Position numbers and translations under genes: made by a program. From assembly GCA_011526085.1 (NCBI GenBank), contig WYBC01000038.1, positions 372,001 through 436,000 on the forward strand: 64,000 nt of DNA. Reading direction: 5' to 3'. This document shows, piece after piece, positions 17,945-26,592 of this stretch. This DNA comes from Lysobacter sp. (GTDB lineage: Bacteria > Pseudomonadota > Gammaproteobacteria > Xanthomonadales > Xanthomonadaceae). The first letter of the stretch is position 1. Each line of letters opens with the position of its first letter. The notes beneath the pieces were generated by a model that did no database searches, was not told the DNA's origin, and worked only from the letters and a program-made list of their open reading frames with translations.

Positions 17945-18769
17945 TCAATACACCACCGCCCGCGCCTGCACGAACGAATAGAAGAACACCGCGTCCGGAT
18001 CGTTCTGCACATCGCGCATTTCGCGGCGCATGCCGTCGACGACTTCGGTGGTGACGCAGCCGGCGGCGATCAGCTGATCGGCGGCCGACAGCAGCAGTTC
18101 TTCCCAGAACGCGATCATGGTCTTGCGCCGCGCCGGCTCGCGGTTGTCGAAATGGAAGGTCTTGATCTCGGTGGTGACGTCGCGGAAGCCGCCGGCCAGC
18201 AGCAGGTTGCCGAGCTTCGCGCCGACGAAGGGGTCGCCGCCGCTTTCGTGCTGGAAATCGTTGAACGCCATCCAGTATTTCCACACGTTCGGCGAATACG
18301 GGTCGAGCAGGAACGAGGCGTTCATCACTTCGGTGATGTAGACCGGCGCGCCGGGCGAGAGCACGCGGCGGACCTCGTTCAGCACCCGCGCCGGCGCGGG
18401 CACGTGTTCCAGCACCCAGCACAGGAACGCGGCGTCGAAGCTGCGGGCCTCGAACGGCAGATCGGTGGCGTCGGCCTGCTGCAGGGTGTAGCGGCCTTCC
18501 AGCCACGGCATGCCGCCGAGATTCTGCTTCGCCGCCGCCAGCTGCGCCTCGTTGAGATCGACGCAGGTCGCGTGCAGATCCGGAAAGCGCCGCAGCAGGA
18601 TCTCGGTCTGCGCACCGACCCCGCTGCCGACTTCCAGCAACCGCTTCGCGCCGGTGTAATCGATGTTGCGGAAGATCGTCGACTCGGCGATCCGCGCCTG
18701 CTTCACCAGTCGCGCCTGCTCGGTGCTGGAGAAGCCGTGGAGGTAGGTCTGCGGATTGTCTTCATGCAT
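17945..18769 (-). CDS. Class I SAM-dependent methyltransferase
   Basis: 274 residues. The SAM-binding motif LLEVGSGVGAQTE is near residue 44-56, the acidic motif II VDLNEAQLAAAKQNL near 70, and FDAAFLCWVLEHVPAP near 110, the methyltransferase_11/25 pattern. The C-terminal part (FFYSFVQARAVVY) has no recognised domain. The ATG (MHEDNPQTYL) lies 27 bp after the dusB stop, so the two are probably co-transcribed. The methyl acceptor cannot be told; homologues are generally annotated only as methyltransferases. Confidence 0.85.
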   Translation of the reverse strand: MHEDNPQTYLHGFSSTEQARLVKQARIAESTIFRNIDYTGAKRLLEVGSGVGAQTEILLRRFPDLHATCVDLNEAQLAAAKQNLGGMPWLEGRYTLQQADATDLPFEARSFDAAFLCWVLEHVPAPARVLNEVRRVLSPGAPVYITEVMNASFLLDPYSPNVWKYWMAFNDFQHESGGDPFVGAKLGNLLLAGGFRDVTTEIKTFHFDNREPARRKTMIAFWEELLLSAADQLIAAGCVTTEVVDGMRREMRDVQNDPDAVFFYSFVQARAVVY

Positions 18770-18796
18770 GTCGGTCGCTCCGGTGGGATCGAAACA

Positions 18797-19795
18797 TCAC
18801 GCCGCCGCCGGCAGCGATGGCGCCACACCGGCGATCAGCGCATCGAAATAGTCGCGGGTGAGTCGCCGTTGTTCTTCGGCCGTGTCGGCGCGATTGACGA
18901 TGGCCTTGAACGCCTGGTTCTCCGGCCGATCCTTCGCGTACCAACCCAGGTGCTTGCGCGCGATGCGCACGCCCTGCGGTTCGCCGTAGAAATCGTGGAG
19001 ATGGTCGAGGTGGCCGAGCAGGAGGTCGCGCACTTCGGTCAGCGTCGGCGGCGGCAGGGTGTCGCCGGTGGCGAGGAAATGCGCGATCTCGCGGAAGATC
19101 CACGGCCGGCCCTGCGCGGCGCGGCCGATCATCACCGCGTCGCAGCCGGTAAGGTCGAGCACGTGCTTCGCCTTCCGCGGCGAATCGATGTCGCCGTTGG
19201 CGATCACCGGAATCTTCAGGCGCGACTTGATGTCGGCGATGGTGTCGTACTCGGCCACGCCGGTGTACTGCTGGTCGCGGGTGCGGCCGTGGATGGTGAG
19301 CGCGGCGATGCCGCAGTCCTCGGCGATGCGGGCGATGGTCGGCGCGTTGCGCGCGTCGGCGGCCCAGCCGGTGCGGATCTTCAGCGTGACCGGCACGTCG
19401 ACGGCCTGCACCATCGCGGTGAGGATCCGGGCCACCAGCGCTTCGTCGCGCATCAGCGCCGAACCGGCCCAGGCGTTGCAGACCTTCTTCGCCGGGCAGC
19501 CCATGTTGATGTCGACGATCTGCGCGCCGTGGTCGACGTTGTAGCGCGCGGCCTCGGCCATGACGCGCGGCTCGGTGCCGGCGATCTGCACGCTGATCGG
19601 CGCCGGTTCGCCGTCGTGGTCCATGCGCTGCAGGGATTTGCGGGTGCGCCAGAAGCGCGGGTCGGAGATGGTCATTTCCGACACCGCCAGACCCGCGCCC
19701 AGCCGCTTGCACAACTGCCGGAACGGCTTGTCGGTGACCCCGGCCATCGGGGCCAGGATCACGCGCGGTGCGATGGTGTGCGGGCCGATCTGCAT
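18797..19795 (-). CDS. dusB: tRNA-dihydrouridine synthase B
   Basis: FMN enzyme reducing uridines in the tRNA D-loop. About 332 residues from the ATG opening MQIGPHTIAPRVILAPMAGVTDKPF; a GTG seven codons upstream abuts a terminator hairpin and is less likely. NMGCPAKKVCNAWAGSALM carries the conserved catalytic Cys, and KIRTGW, HGRTRDQQY and IANGDI follow in the Dus order. The match to DusB rather than DusA or DusC rests on the GCPAKKVCN stretch. Often linked to fis in enterobacteria; here it is followed by a methyltransferase. Confidence 0.93.
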   Translation of the reverse strand: MQIGPHTIAPRVILAPMAGVTDKPFRQLCKRLGAGLAVSEMTISDPRFWRTRKSLQRMDHDGEPAPISVQIAGTEPRVMAEAARYNVDHGAQIVDINMGCPAKKVCNAWAGSALMRDEALVARILTAMVQAVDVPVTLKIRTGWAADARNAPTIARIAEDCGIAALTIHGRTRDQQYTGVAEYDTIADIKSRLKIPVIANGDIDSPRKAKHVLDLTGCDAVMIGRAAQGRPWIFREIAHFLATGDTLPPPTLTEVRDLLLGHLDHLHDFYGEPQGVRIARKHLGWYAKDRPENQAFKAIVNRADTAEEQRRLTRDYFDALIAGVAPSLPAAA

Positions 19796-19816
19796 GCGCG
19801 GATTGTAAACCCGCAC

Positions 19817-19846
19817 GAAAAAGCCCGGCGGCTGCCGGGCTTTTCG
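19817..19846 (-). terminator. Rho-independent terminator
   Basis: An 11-bp perfect stem (AAAAGCCCGGC and complement, 4-nt loop) lies downstream of the YegP-like gene on the minus strand and is followed by a T-run there. It also lies 22 bp before the dusB ATG. Confidence 0.8.
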
Positions 19847-19884
19847 GGTCGTCGGCGCGGTCCCGGGAGGGGCTCGACGGCGGT

Positions 19885-20241
19885 TCAGGCCTTCGTTGCG
19901 CCCTTGTCTTCGGTGAGGTCCTCGATCGTGGCCTCCGGCGCGTTCTGCTTGACCGAGTCGATGCCGTTGTCGCGGCCGGCCTCGCGCTCGTACATCTCGC
20001 TGGTGCCGATCACCTGGCCGTTGCCGGCCTTGAGGTTGAAGTAGAACTTGCCGTTGGCGGCGGTCTTGCGCTCGTAACGGCTGTCGTCCTGGCTGTTCCT
20101 GCGAACCGAGTCGATGCCGTTCCTGCAGCCGGCCTTGTCGCCGTAACCCTCGCTGCTCAGGATCACCTGGCCGTTGCCGGCTTTCAGGTTGAACTGGAAT
20201 TCGCCGTTCTTGCGCTTGCTGATCTCGAACTTGCCGGCCAT
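19885..20241 (-). CDS. YegP family protein, tandem DUF1508
   Basis: 118 residues made of two DUF1508 repeats of about 48 residues: KFEISKRKNGEFQFNLKAGNGQVILSSEGY and KFYFNLKAGNGQVIGTSEMY, each followed by an NGIDSVK/R tail. The family is small, soluble and of unknown function (E. coli YegP type). The C-terminal 15 residues are acidic and variable. The gene is preceded by GGAGG at an ideal distance and followed by a strong terminator, so it is a single-gene unit. Confidence 0.93.
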   Translation of the reverse strand: MAGKFEISKRKNGEFQFNLKAGNGQVILSSEGYGDKAGCRNGIDSVRRNSQDDSRYERKTAANGKFYFNLKAGNGQVIGTSEMYEREAGRDNGIDSVKQNAPEATIEDLTEDKGATKA

Positions 20242-20325
20242 GCGAACCTCCTTGGTGGATGGTGGGTCGAGATTAACAACGGCCGGCGGCGAAAACAGCG
20301 GCCGGACCGGCCTTCTGATCGGCGG

Positions 20326-21309
20326 TCATGCCGGAAACCGCACCGCCAGCTGTTCGCGGGTGGGCATGCTCGCGGCGGCGCCGGGGCGCTCGGTGGAGAG
20401 CGCGGCATAACGATGCGCCTCGCGCAGATGGGTGGCGAAGGGCGCGCCCGGGCGCAGCGCCAGGGCCGCGGCCAGCGCCCCGTTGAAGGCGTCGCCGGCG
20501 CCGGTGGTGTCCACCGCGGTCGCCGGTTCGGCGGGAAGCCGATACCACGCGGTGTCGTCGCCGCGCAGGCTGCCGTCGGCGTGCGAGACGAAACAACCGG
20601 CGGCGCCCAGCGTGACCACCACGGTGCCGCCGGGCAGCAGGTCGCGGCACAGCGCGTGCAGGCGCGGCGAATCGAGGCTGGCGATGGCCTCGCCGTCGAT
20701 GCGTTCGCCGAGATGGCGGGCGAACAGCGCGGCGCATTCGGTTTCGTTCGGAGTGAGGATGTCGGCCAGCGCCAGCAGTTCGCGCGGCACGGCGACATTC
20801 GCCGGGGCCGGATTCAGGATCGCGATCCGGCCGGATTCGCGCGCCAGGCGCAGGGCGGCGGCGATCGCCTCCAGCGGCGATTCCAGCTGCACCAGCGTCG
20901 CGGTGGCGCCGGCGATCGCGGCCGCATGGCCTTCGACGAAGTCCGCCGACAGCACGGCATTCGCGCCGGGGCCCACGACAATACTGTTGCGGCCCTGGGC
21001 GTCGACGAAGATGCCGGCGCTGCCGGTCGGTACCGGGGCCGGCTGGTCGCGCAGATCGATGCCGTCCGCGGTCGCGAGGCTGCGCGCGTGATGGCCGCCG
21101 AGGTCGTCGCCCAGCGCGCACACGAAGGCGGTGGTCGCGCCGCTGCGGGCGCAGGCGGTGGCCTGGTTGAAGCCCTTGCCGCCCGGCCCGCTGGCGTATT
21201 CGCCGCTGTGGGTGGCGCCGGGCGGCGGCAGCGCGTCGCTGCGCCAGACATGGTCGACGTTGAAGGAACCGACGACGACGACATCGGGGGAGACGGGTGA
21301 CTTGGACAT
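20326..21309 (-). CDS. rbsK: Ribokinase
   Basis: Sugar kinase of the PfkB family, 327 residues. The N-terminal substrate motif VVVGSFNVDHVWRSDALPPPGATHSG and GGKGFNQATA (residues ~44-53) match ribokinase, and the C-terminal signature VDTTGAGDAFNGALAAAL contains the catalytic Asp. An ATP-site motif NPAPAN is at about 180. The start is the ATG MSKSPVSP; an open frame continues upstream through the intergenic terminator, but without ribokinase character. Phosphorylates ribose, probably scavenged from nucleosides brought in by the NupC-type transporter encoded just upstream. Confidence 0.9.
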   Translation of the reverse strand: MSKSPVSPDVVVVGSFNVDHVWRSDALPPPGATHSGEYASGPGGKGFNQATACARSGATTAFVCALGDDLGGHHARSLATADGIDLRDQPAPVPTGSAGIFVDAQGRNSIVVGPGANAVLSADFVEGHAAAIAGATATLVQLESPLEAIAAALRLARESGRIAILNPAPANVAVPRELLALADILTPNETECAALFARHLGERIDGEAIASLDSPRLHALCRDLLPGGTVVVTLGAAGCFVSHADGSLRGDDTAWYRLPAEPATAVDTTGAGDAFNGALAAALALRPGAPFATHLREAHRYAALSTERPGAAASMPTREQLAVRFPA

Positions 21310-21324
21310 GTTCGGGGGGCTCTG

Positions 21325-21357
21325 AAAAAGACACCTCCGGATCGCTCCGGAGGTGTC
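21325..21357 (-). terminator. Rho-independent terminator after the nupC-like gene
   Basis: A perfect 12-bp stem (GACACCTCCGGA and complement, tetraloop TCGC, 21330-21357), followed on the minus strand by TTTTT. It lies between the nucleoside transporter gene and rbsK, so rbsK is probably expressed separately or by read-through. Confidence 0.9.
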
Positions 21358-21449
21358 GTGGGGTGCAGGTGCTTCAGGTGTGGAACAAGCAGGTATGGAA
21401 CAGGGGCTTTCTTGTCGACGGGCGCCGGCGGGGGCCGGCCCCATCCCTG

Positions 21450-22787
21450 TCAACGCAGATGGATCAGCACACCGGCAATGGTCGCGGTCATCAGGGTGGC
21501 GATGGAGCCGCCGAGCACCGCGCGCATGCCGAACCGGGCCAGGTCGCCGCGGCGTTCCGGGGCCAGGCCGCCGATGCCGCCGATCTGGATCGCGATCGAG
21601 GCGAAGTTGGCGAAGCCGCACAGCGCGTAGGTCAGGATCAGGCGCGAGTTCTCGCTGATCGCGCCCGGGCCGGTGCCGACCGGGGTCTGCGACAGCTGCA
21701 GGTAGGCGATGAACTCGTTCAGCACCACCTTCTGGCCGATCAGGCCGCCGGCGACGACCGCGTCGTTCCATTCGATGCCGATCACCCAGGCGATCGGCGC
21801 CAGCACGTAGCCGAGGATCAGGCCCAGGTTGAGCTTGACCGTCTGCGCCTCGCCCATGGCGCCGTCGTTGAGCATCATGTTGAGGCTCTGGTAGCCCGGG
21901 ATGTGCCAGTCGCCGACCCAGCCGATGATGAAGTTGATCATCGCGATCAGGGCGACGAACGCCAGCAGCATGGCGGCGATGTTGATCGCCAGCTTCATGC
22001 CGTCGGAGGCGCCGGCGGCCGCGGCGTCGATGATGTTCTTGCTTTCCTTCTCCACGTGCAGCGCGACCTTGCCGCCGGTGAGCGGCGTGCCGGTCTCGGG
22101 GATCAGGATCTTGGCGATCAGCAGGGTGGCCGGCGCGGCCATGATCGACGCGGCCAGGAAGTGCTTGGCGTACATCTGCTGCTGCAGCACGTCGGTGCCG
22201 GCGAGCATGCCGATGTAGACCGCCATCACGCCGCCGGCGATGTGCGCCATGCCGCCGATCATCATCGTCAGCAGTTCGGAATCGGTCATGCGGTTGATGT
22301 ACGGGCGCACGGTCAGCGGCGCCTCGGTCTGGCCGATGAACACGCTGGCGCAGACGCTGGTGGTTTCGGCGCCGGACACCTTCATCACCTTGGTGATCGC
22401 CAGCGCCATCATCTTGACGATCCACTGCATCACGCCGAGGTGATAGAGCACGGCCATGAACGAGGCGAAGAAGATCACCGTCGGCAACGCGTGGAAGATG
22501 AAGATGAAGCCGTACTTGTCCTGGTCGGCGAAGCCGCCGAGGATCATCTTCGAGCCTTCGTTGGTGAAGCTGATCAGCTTGACGAACACCGAGCCCAGGC
22601 CTTCGAAGATCGCGCTGCCCCAGCCGGTCATCAGCACGAAGGCCGCGAACGCGATCTGCAGGCCGACGCCGGTGGCGACCAGCTTCCAGTCCACCGCTTT
22701 CTTGTTGTTCGAGAAGGCCCAGGCGATGCCGATCAGCACCGCAAGACCGAACAGGCCGAAGCCGATCCGCATCAACGCATCCATCAT
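21450..22787 (-). CDS. NupC/CNT family concentrative nucleoside transporter
   Basis: About 445 residues with roughly ten hydrophobic segments. The CNT signature regions are present: FIFHALPTVIFFASFMAVLYHLGVMQ, then GAETTSVCASVFIGQTEAPLTVRPYI (substrate loop with G-x-T-E-x-P-L) and later IAWVIGIEW. Start at the first of two adjacent ATGs (MMDALMRIGF), behind AGGGGAAG; a longer upstream frame is implausible. CNTs import nucleosides with sodium or protons across the inner membrane. Its neighbour rbsK would phosphorylate the ribose released from them. Confidence 0.92.
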   Translation of the reverse strand: MMDALMRIGFGLFGLAVLIGIAWAFSNNKKAVDWKLVATGVGLQIAFAAFVLMTGWGSAIFEGLGSVFVKLISFTNEGSKMILGGFADQDKYGFIFIFHALPTVIFFASFMAVLYHLGVMQWIVKMMALAITKVMKVSGAETTSVCASVFIGQTEAPLTVRPYINRMTDSELLTMMIGGMAHIAGGVMAVYIGMLAGTDVLQQQMYAKHFLAASIMAAPATLLIAKILIPETGTPLTGGKVALHVEKESKNIIDAAAAGASDGMKLAINIAAMLLAFVALIAMINFIIGWVGDWHIPGYQSLNMMLNDGAMGEAQTVKLNLGLILGYVLAPIAWVIGIEWNDAVVAGGLIGQKVVLNEFIAYLQLSQTPVGTGPGAISENSRLILTYALCGFANFASIAIQIGGIGGLAPERRGDLARFGMRAVLGGSIATLMTATIAGVLIHLR

Positions 22788-22886
22788 TTCTTCCCCTACG
22801 GCCACAGGCCAAACCCGGGCAGGGTAGGCCAGCGGGGCGGGGCGCGGCAACTGTCCGGGAACCGGCCGCGCGACCGGGTCGGGGGT

Positions 22887-24032
22887 TCACACGTCCCGCG
22901 CGACCACCCGGTTGCAGCCCTCCTGCTTGGCCGCCTGCAGCCGGCGGTCGGCGCTGCGCAGCAGGGACGACACGTCGCCGCCGTCGCTGGGATATGCCGC
23001 CAGCCCGCCGCTGAAGGTGATCTGCAGCGGGTCGCCGCCGCGTTCCGGCACGAACGGCCGTTCCGCCATCAGATGGCGCAGGCGATCCAGCCGCTCCCAG
23101 GCGTTGCCGATCGGGCAGCGCAGCAGCAGCACGAATTCCTGCCCGCCGATCCGCACCAGCCGTTCCTTCTGGCGCAGGATCTCGCGCATCGATCCGGCGA
23201 CGTGGCGGATGGCGCGGTCGCCGGCCAGATGGCCGTAGTCGACGTTGATCCGCTTGAAATCGTCCAGGTCGAGCAGGGCCAGGGTCAGCGACTCGCCCTC
23301 CTCGCGCACCGTCTCCAGGATCCGCGGCATCCGCTGCACCAGCCAGGCGCGGTTGGGCAGACCGGTCAGGCCGTCGCTGCCGGAGGATTCGATCAACCGC
23401 TGCATCCGGTAGACCATGGTGGCGGTGAGCAGGGTCATCAGCAGCATCAGCACCAGCCGCTCCACCTGGGCGGCGACCGAGACCGTGCCGTAATCCACCG
23501 AGACCAGTTGCTCGGCGGAACCGGCCTGCGCCAGCAGCGCCGCCGTCAGCAGCCCGTACTGCAGCATCGCCATGCCGCCGGCGTAGAAGGTGAGGCGACC
23601 GTCGTTGCGCAACGCGGTCATGCCGATCGAGAACAGATAGAAACACCACACCACGATGCTGTTGAAGGGCGCGACCGGGTCGCTGAAATGCAGCAGCCCG
23701 ACCACGAGGGTGGTGGTGGTGACGTCGTAGGTGGTGGTGGCGAAGGGCAGCCAGCCGTGGCGGCGGCGCTGATTGGCCAGGGCCAGCCAGATCTGCGCGC
23801 AGATGTTGATGAAGATCGAGGCGCCCAGGCCGATCATCAGTTCCGTGGCGCTGCCGGCGCCGCCGCTGACGAGCAGGGCCAGCAGCGGCAGCAGCAGGCT
23901 CAGCGCGGACAGCGCCGCGCGCACCCGCGCCACCAGCAGTTCGCCGCCGGCCCCGAGATCGAGCATGACTTCGTCGGGGCGCGAGAACAGCGTCCGCAGC
24001 AGATCGCGTTTCCAGTCGCCGGTGATGCTCAT
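22887..24032 (-). CDS. Membrane-anchored GGDEF-domain protein with GGQEF motif
   Basis: 381 residues. The N-terminal ~190 residues hold about six transmembrane segments (a MASE-like sensor), followed by a GGDEF domain from about 215. DLDDFKRIN and GHLAGD keep the Asn and Asp that contact guanine, but the catalytic signature reads RIGGQEF instead of GG(D/E)EF. The metal-binding third position is thus Gln, so diguanylate cyclase activity may be lost or reduced. No I-site RxxD is obvious. The start is the ATG opening MSITGDWKRD. It is divergent from the PI-PLC-like gene; its signal is unknown. Confidence 0.85.
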   Translation of the reverse strand: MSITGDWKRDLLRTLFSRPDEVMLDLGAGGELLVARVRAALSALSLLLPLLALLVSGGAGSATELMIGLGASIFINICAQIWLALANQRRRHGWLPFATTTYDVTTTTLVVGLLHFSDPVAPFNSIVVWCFYLFSIGMTALRNDGRLTFYAGGMAMLQYGLLTAALLAQAGSAEQLVSVDYGTVSVAAQVERLVLMLLMTLLTATMVYRMQRLIESSGSDGLTGLPNRAWLVQRMPRILETVREEGESLTLALLDLDDFKRINVDYGHLAGDRAIRHVAGSMREILRQKERLVRIGGQEFVLLLRCPIGNAWERLDRLRHLMAERPFVPERGGDPLQITFSGGLAAYPSDGGDVSSLLRSADRRLQAAKQEGCNRVVARDV

Positions 24033-24152
24033 GCCGCCCGTGTCCGCCTTCGTCGATGGACCGACAGGATAACGTCGCCGGCCGCGGCGCGTCCTGCACC
24101 GCAACATCGCCGTATGATGCGGGTCCGTTCTGTCGATTCATGGAGAGTCTCG

Positions 24153-25601
24153 ATGCATACCCGGAAGGATCGGAAGCGCCGCTTCGGCGCCGCGCTCGCG
24201 TTGTTCGGCGCCCTGGTCGCCTGTGCCACCCCCGTCTTCGCCCAGACCGGTCTGCGCATGGACCAGCTGTACATGCTGCAGCCCCACAACAGCTACGAAC
24301 ACAGCGCACAGCTGACCAACTGGCTCAACGCCGGCTATCGCACGCTCGAACTCGACGTGCAGGATCAGGATTCGTGGTGGACCCATCCGCGCGGGCCCTA
24401 CGTGGCCCACGACGGCGGCCCGACCAACAGCAATTGCCGTGGCACCGCCGACCGCCTGGCCGACTGTCTCGACGACATCGTCGCCTGGCAGAACGCGCAT
24501 CCCGGCGAACTGCCCATCGTGGTCTTCGTCGACATGAAGACGCGCTGGGACAACGCGCTGAGCGCGTGGGACGTGTCGAAGATCGATGCGCTCGACAGCT
24601 TCGTGTCTTCCTATCTCGGCGCGCGCCAGTATCGCTACGGCGATCTGCGCAACGCGATCGCCGGCGCGCCCGGCGCCACGGCGCGCGAAAAACTCAGGGC
24701 GGTCGGCTGGCCGGCGGCCGATGGCCTGCGCGGCCGGATCATCGTCGGCTTCACCGGTGGCCGCATCGGCGCGGTGAATCAGGGCATGGCCGACATGATC
24801 GCGCTGCGCGGCGCCGCCACGCGCGCCTTCCTGTGCCCGGATGTCGATGCGCCGGATCCCGGCGAGATCTCCGGCACCGTCGACGGCATGTCCGCCGCTG
24901 CGTCCGGGCAGATGCTGTGCGCGAACGTGCAGGCCGGGGATCACTACCAGATCGTCGCCAACCGCTCGGCCGAATACCGGCAGCTGATGCATCTCTGGGG
25001 CGCGGCCGGCGACTTCAACAGCACCGGTTTCGAAGCGGTCTACATCGCGATGGCGCACGGCGTCACCGCGGTCGGCATGGACGTGACCAATTCACTGTCC
25101 GACCCGGGCGTGTTCGTGCCGTCGTGGACGTCGACCATTCCGCTGGTCGGCGTGCGCCGCGGCCTGCCCGGTTACTTCACGCTGAAGCCGATGAGCGCGT
25201 CCGGCAGCCGCTGCGTCGGCACCCGCAACAACGGCTTCTCCGACGGCTCGCAGATCGATCAGGAACTGTGCACCGGCGGCGCCGACCAGCAGTTCGTGTA
25301 CACCGCCGAGGGCCAGTTGCGCCCGCGCGGCAACAACACCCGCTGCATGGACATTTCCGGCGGCAGCGCCGGCAGCGGCAAGGCCATGCATCTGTGGGAC
25401 TGCGACGGCGGCGATTCGGAGAAGTGGTTCCTCACGCCCGACGGCCGCCTGCGCAGCCGGCACAACACCGCCTACTGCGCGACCGTGCCCGGCGGCAGCC
25501 TGTCGACCGGACTGCAACTGCGGACGGAACTCTGCGGCACGTCGCTGTCGCAGCGGTTCCAGTTGATGCAGGTGCCGGACTGGGCGCAGACCTCGTTCTG
25601 A
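24153..25601 (+). CDS. Secreted PI-PLC-like phosphodiesterase with C-terminal ricin-type lectin domain
   Basis: About 482 residues with an N-terminal signal peptide (AALALFGALVACATPVFAQ, cut near residue 31). The catalytic part (about 40-345) resembles the calcium-dependent phosphatidylinositol phospholipase C family: His in QPHNSYEH (near 50), ELDVQD (near 70) and AHDGGP, with HPGELPIVVFVDMK following. The C-terminal ~125 residues form a ricin-B-type trefoil with repeats around CVGTRNNG, CMDISGGSAGSG and CATVPGGS. The mature enzyme would be secreted or periplasmic and bind glycans while cleaving a phosphodiester. The ATG is preceded by GGAGAG. Confidence 0.85.
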   Translation: MHTRKDRKRRFGAALALFGALVACATPVFAQTGLRMDQLYMLQPHNSYEHSAQLTNWLNAGYRTLELDVQDQDSWWTHPRGPYVAHDGGPTNSNCRGTADRLADCLDDIVAWQNAHPGELPIVVFVDMKTRWDNALSAWDVSKIDALDSFVSSYLGARQYRYGDLRNAIAGAPGATAREKLRAVGWPAADGLRGRIIVGFTGGRIGAVNQGMADMIALRGAATRAFLCPDVDAPDPGEISGTVDGMSAAASGQMLCANVQAGDHYQIVANRSAEYRQLMHLWGAAGDFNSTGFEAVYIAMAHGVTAVGMDVTNSLSDPGVFVPSWTSTIPLVGVRRGLPGYFTLKPMSASGSRCVGTRNNGFSDGSQIDQELCTGGADQQFVYTAEGQLRPRGNNTRCMDISGGSAGSGKAMHLWDCDGGDSEKWFLTPDGRLRSRHNTAYCATVPGGSLSTGLQLRTELCGTSLSQRFQLMQVPDWAQTSF

Positions 25602-25658
25602 CGCGCGTCGCCGGATGCCGGCTGCATGCGGGGCCGTCCGGCTCCGCATGCCCGGACG

Positions 25659-26297
25659 TCAGTCCCGCGCCTGTTGCGCCGCGTCGTGCACGGCGTCCGC
25701 CTGCGGCAGCGCGGCGTCGGCCGGCATGCCCCGCACCGCGACCCACAGTGCGAGCGCGATGAACAATGCGGCGGCGCTCATCCGCGCGGCCTTCAGCGGC
25801 AACCTCGCCGCGAACCGGCTGCCCAGCAGCACCACCGGCACGTTCGCCAGCAGCATGCCCACGGTGGTGCCCAGCACCACGGGCCACAGCACCGGCGATT
25901 TCGCCGCCAGCACCACGGTGGCGATCTGGGTCTTGTCGCCGATCTCGGCCAGGAAAAACGCGATGGTGGTGGCGATGAAGGCGCCGCGCGCGGGCAGCGA
26001 TTCGCCATCCTCGTCGATCGTGTCGGGCTTCAGCGTCCACAGACCGATGGCGAGGAAACTGCCGGCGACGATCCAGCGCAGCACCTCGGGCGTCAGATGG
26101 CTGGCGATCAGCGCGCCGAGCCAGCCGGCGAGCGCGTGATTGAGCACGGTGGCGACGAAGATGCCGGCGATGATCGGCCACGGCCGACGGAAACGCGCCG
26201 CGAGGAGCAGGGCCAACAACTGGGTCTTGTCGCCGATTTCGGCGATGGCGACCGCGAGCGTGGACACGCCGAGGGTGGAAAGCAGGGATACATCCAT
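25659..26297 (-). CDS. GDT1/TMEM165 (UPF0016) family manganese exporter
   Basis: 212 residues with six predicted transmembrane segments. The family's hallmark E-x-G-D-(K/R)-(T/S) occurs twice, as AEIGDKTQLLALLLAARF (residues ~19-36) and AEIGDKTQIATVVLAAK (~115-131), the usual inverted duplication. Members export Mn2+ (or Ca2+) from the cytoplasm. The start is the ATG MDVSLLSTL; a longer in-frame start lies inside the upstream riboswitch and is rejected. The preceding yybP-ykoY element strongly supports a manganese role. Confidence 0.93.
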   Translation of the reverse strand: MDVSLLSTLGVSTLAVAIAEIGDKTQLLALLLAARFRRPWPIIAGIFVATVLNHALAGWLGALIASHLTPEVLRWIVAGSFLAIGLWTLKPDTIDEDGESLPARGAFIATTIAFFLAEIGDKTQIATVVLAAKSPVLWPVVLGTTVGMLLANVPVVLLGSRFAARLPLKAARMSAAALFIALALWVAVRGMPADAALPQADAVHDAAQQARD

Positions 26298-26411
26298 CTG
26301 GAACTCCGGGGCCGGGCTTCGCGGATGTCGCGAAGGCAAACGCCGCGCAGCCCGGCCCGGGTGACGCGACGCCTGCCTTCGGTCTTGCCCGATCCGGAAC
26401 GTCGAAGCGTT

Positions 26412-26508
26412 CGTTGACCTCTCGCGCCATGGTCTGCCGACCAAGTGTGTTGACGCGGGACCCGGCGCGGCCGCTGGCGGCGCCGATGGGCTACTCCCCG
26501 GAGGAAGA
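26412..26508 (-). promoter_or_regulatory. yybP-ykoY manganese riboswitch
   Basis: On the minus strand, 115-211 nt before the GDT1 ATG, the transcript contains GGGGAGUAGC, a GC-rich helix, CGUCAACACACUUGG, and then GGCGCGAGAGGUC, which match the conserved loops of the yybP-ykoY class in order. This class senses Mn2+ and controls Mn exporters such as MntP and GDT1-like proteins. The boundaries are approximate; the fold was judged by eye. Confidence 0.85.
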
Positions 26509-26592
26509 GTGCGCGCATTGTAGCCGCGCCCACCCCGATGAGCGAGCCGCCGCTACACTGACCGACTCACGACGCCCTTTCCGGATCGCCCC

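Noticed and set aside
20326-24309. A very long minus-strand open frame across rbsK, the terminator, nupC and the GGDEF gene
   Set aside because: Only the part 20326-21309 reads as ribokinase; the rest is antisense-frame noise over genes with clear proteins in another frame.
26298-26444. Extended N-terminus for the GDT1 protein starting near 26444
   Set aside because: The extension lies within the yybP-ykoY riboswitch and is not hydrophobic or conserved in type.
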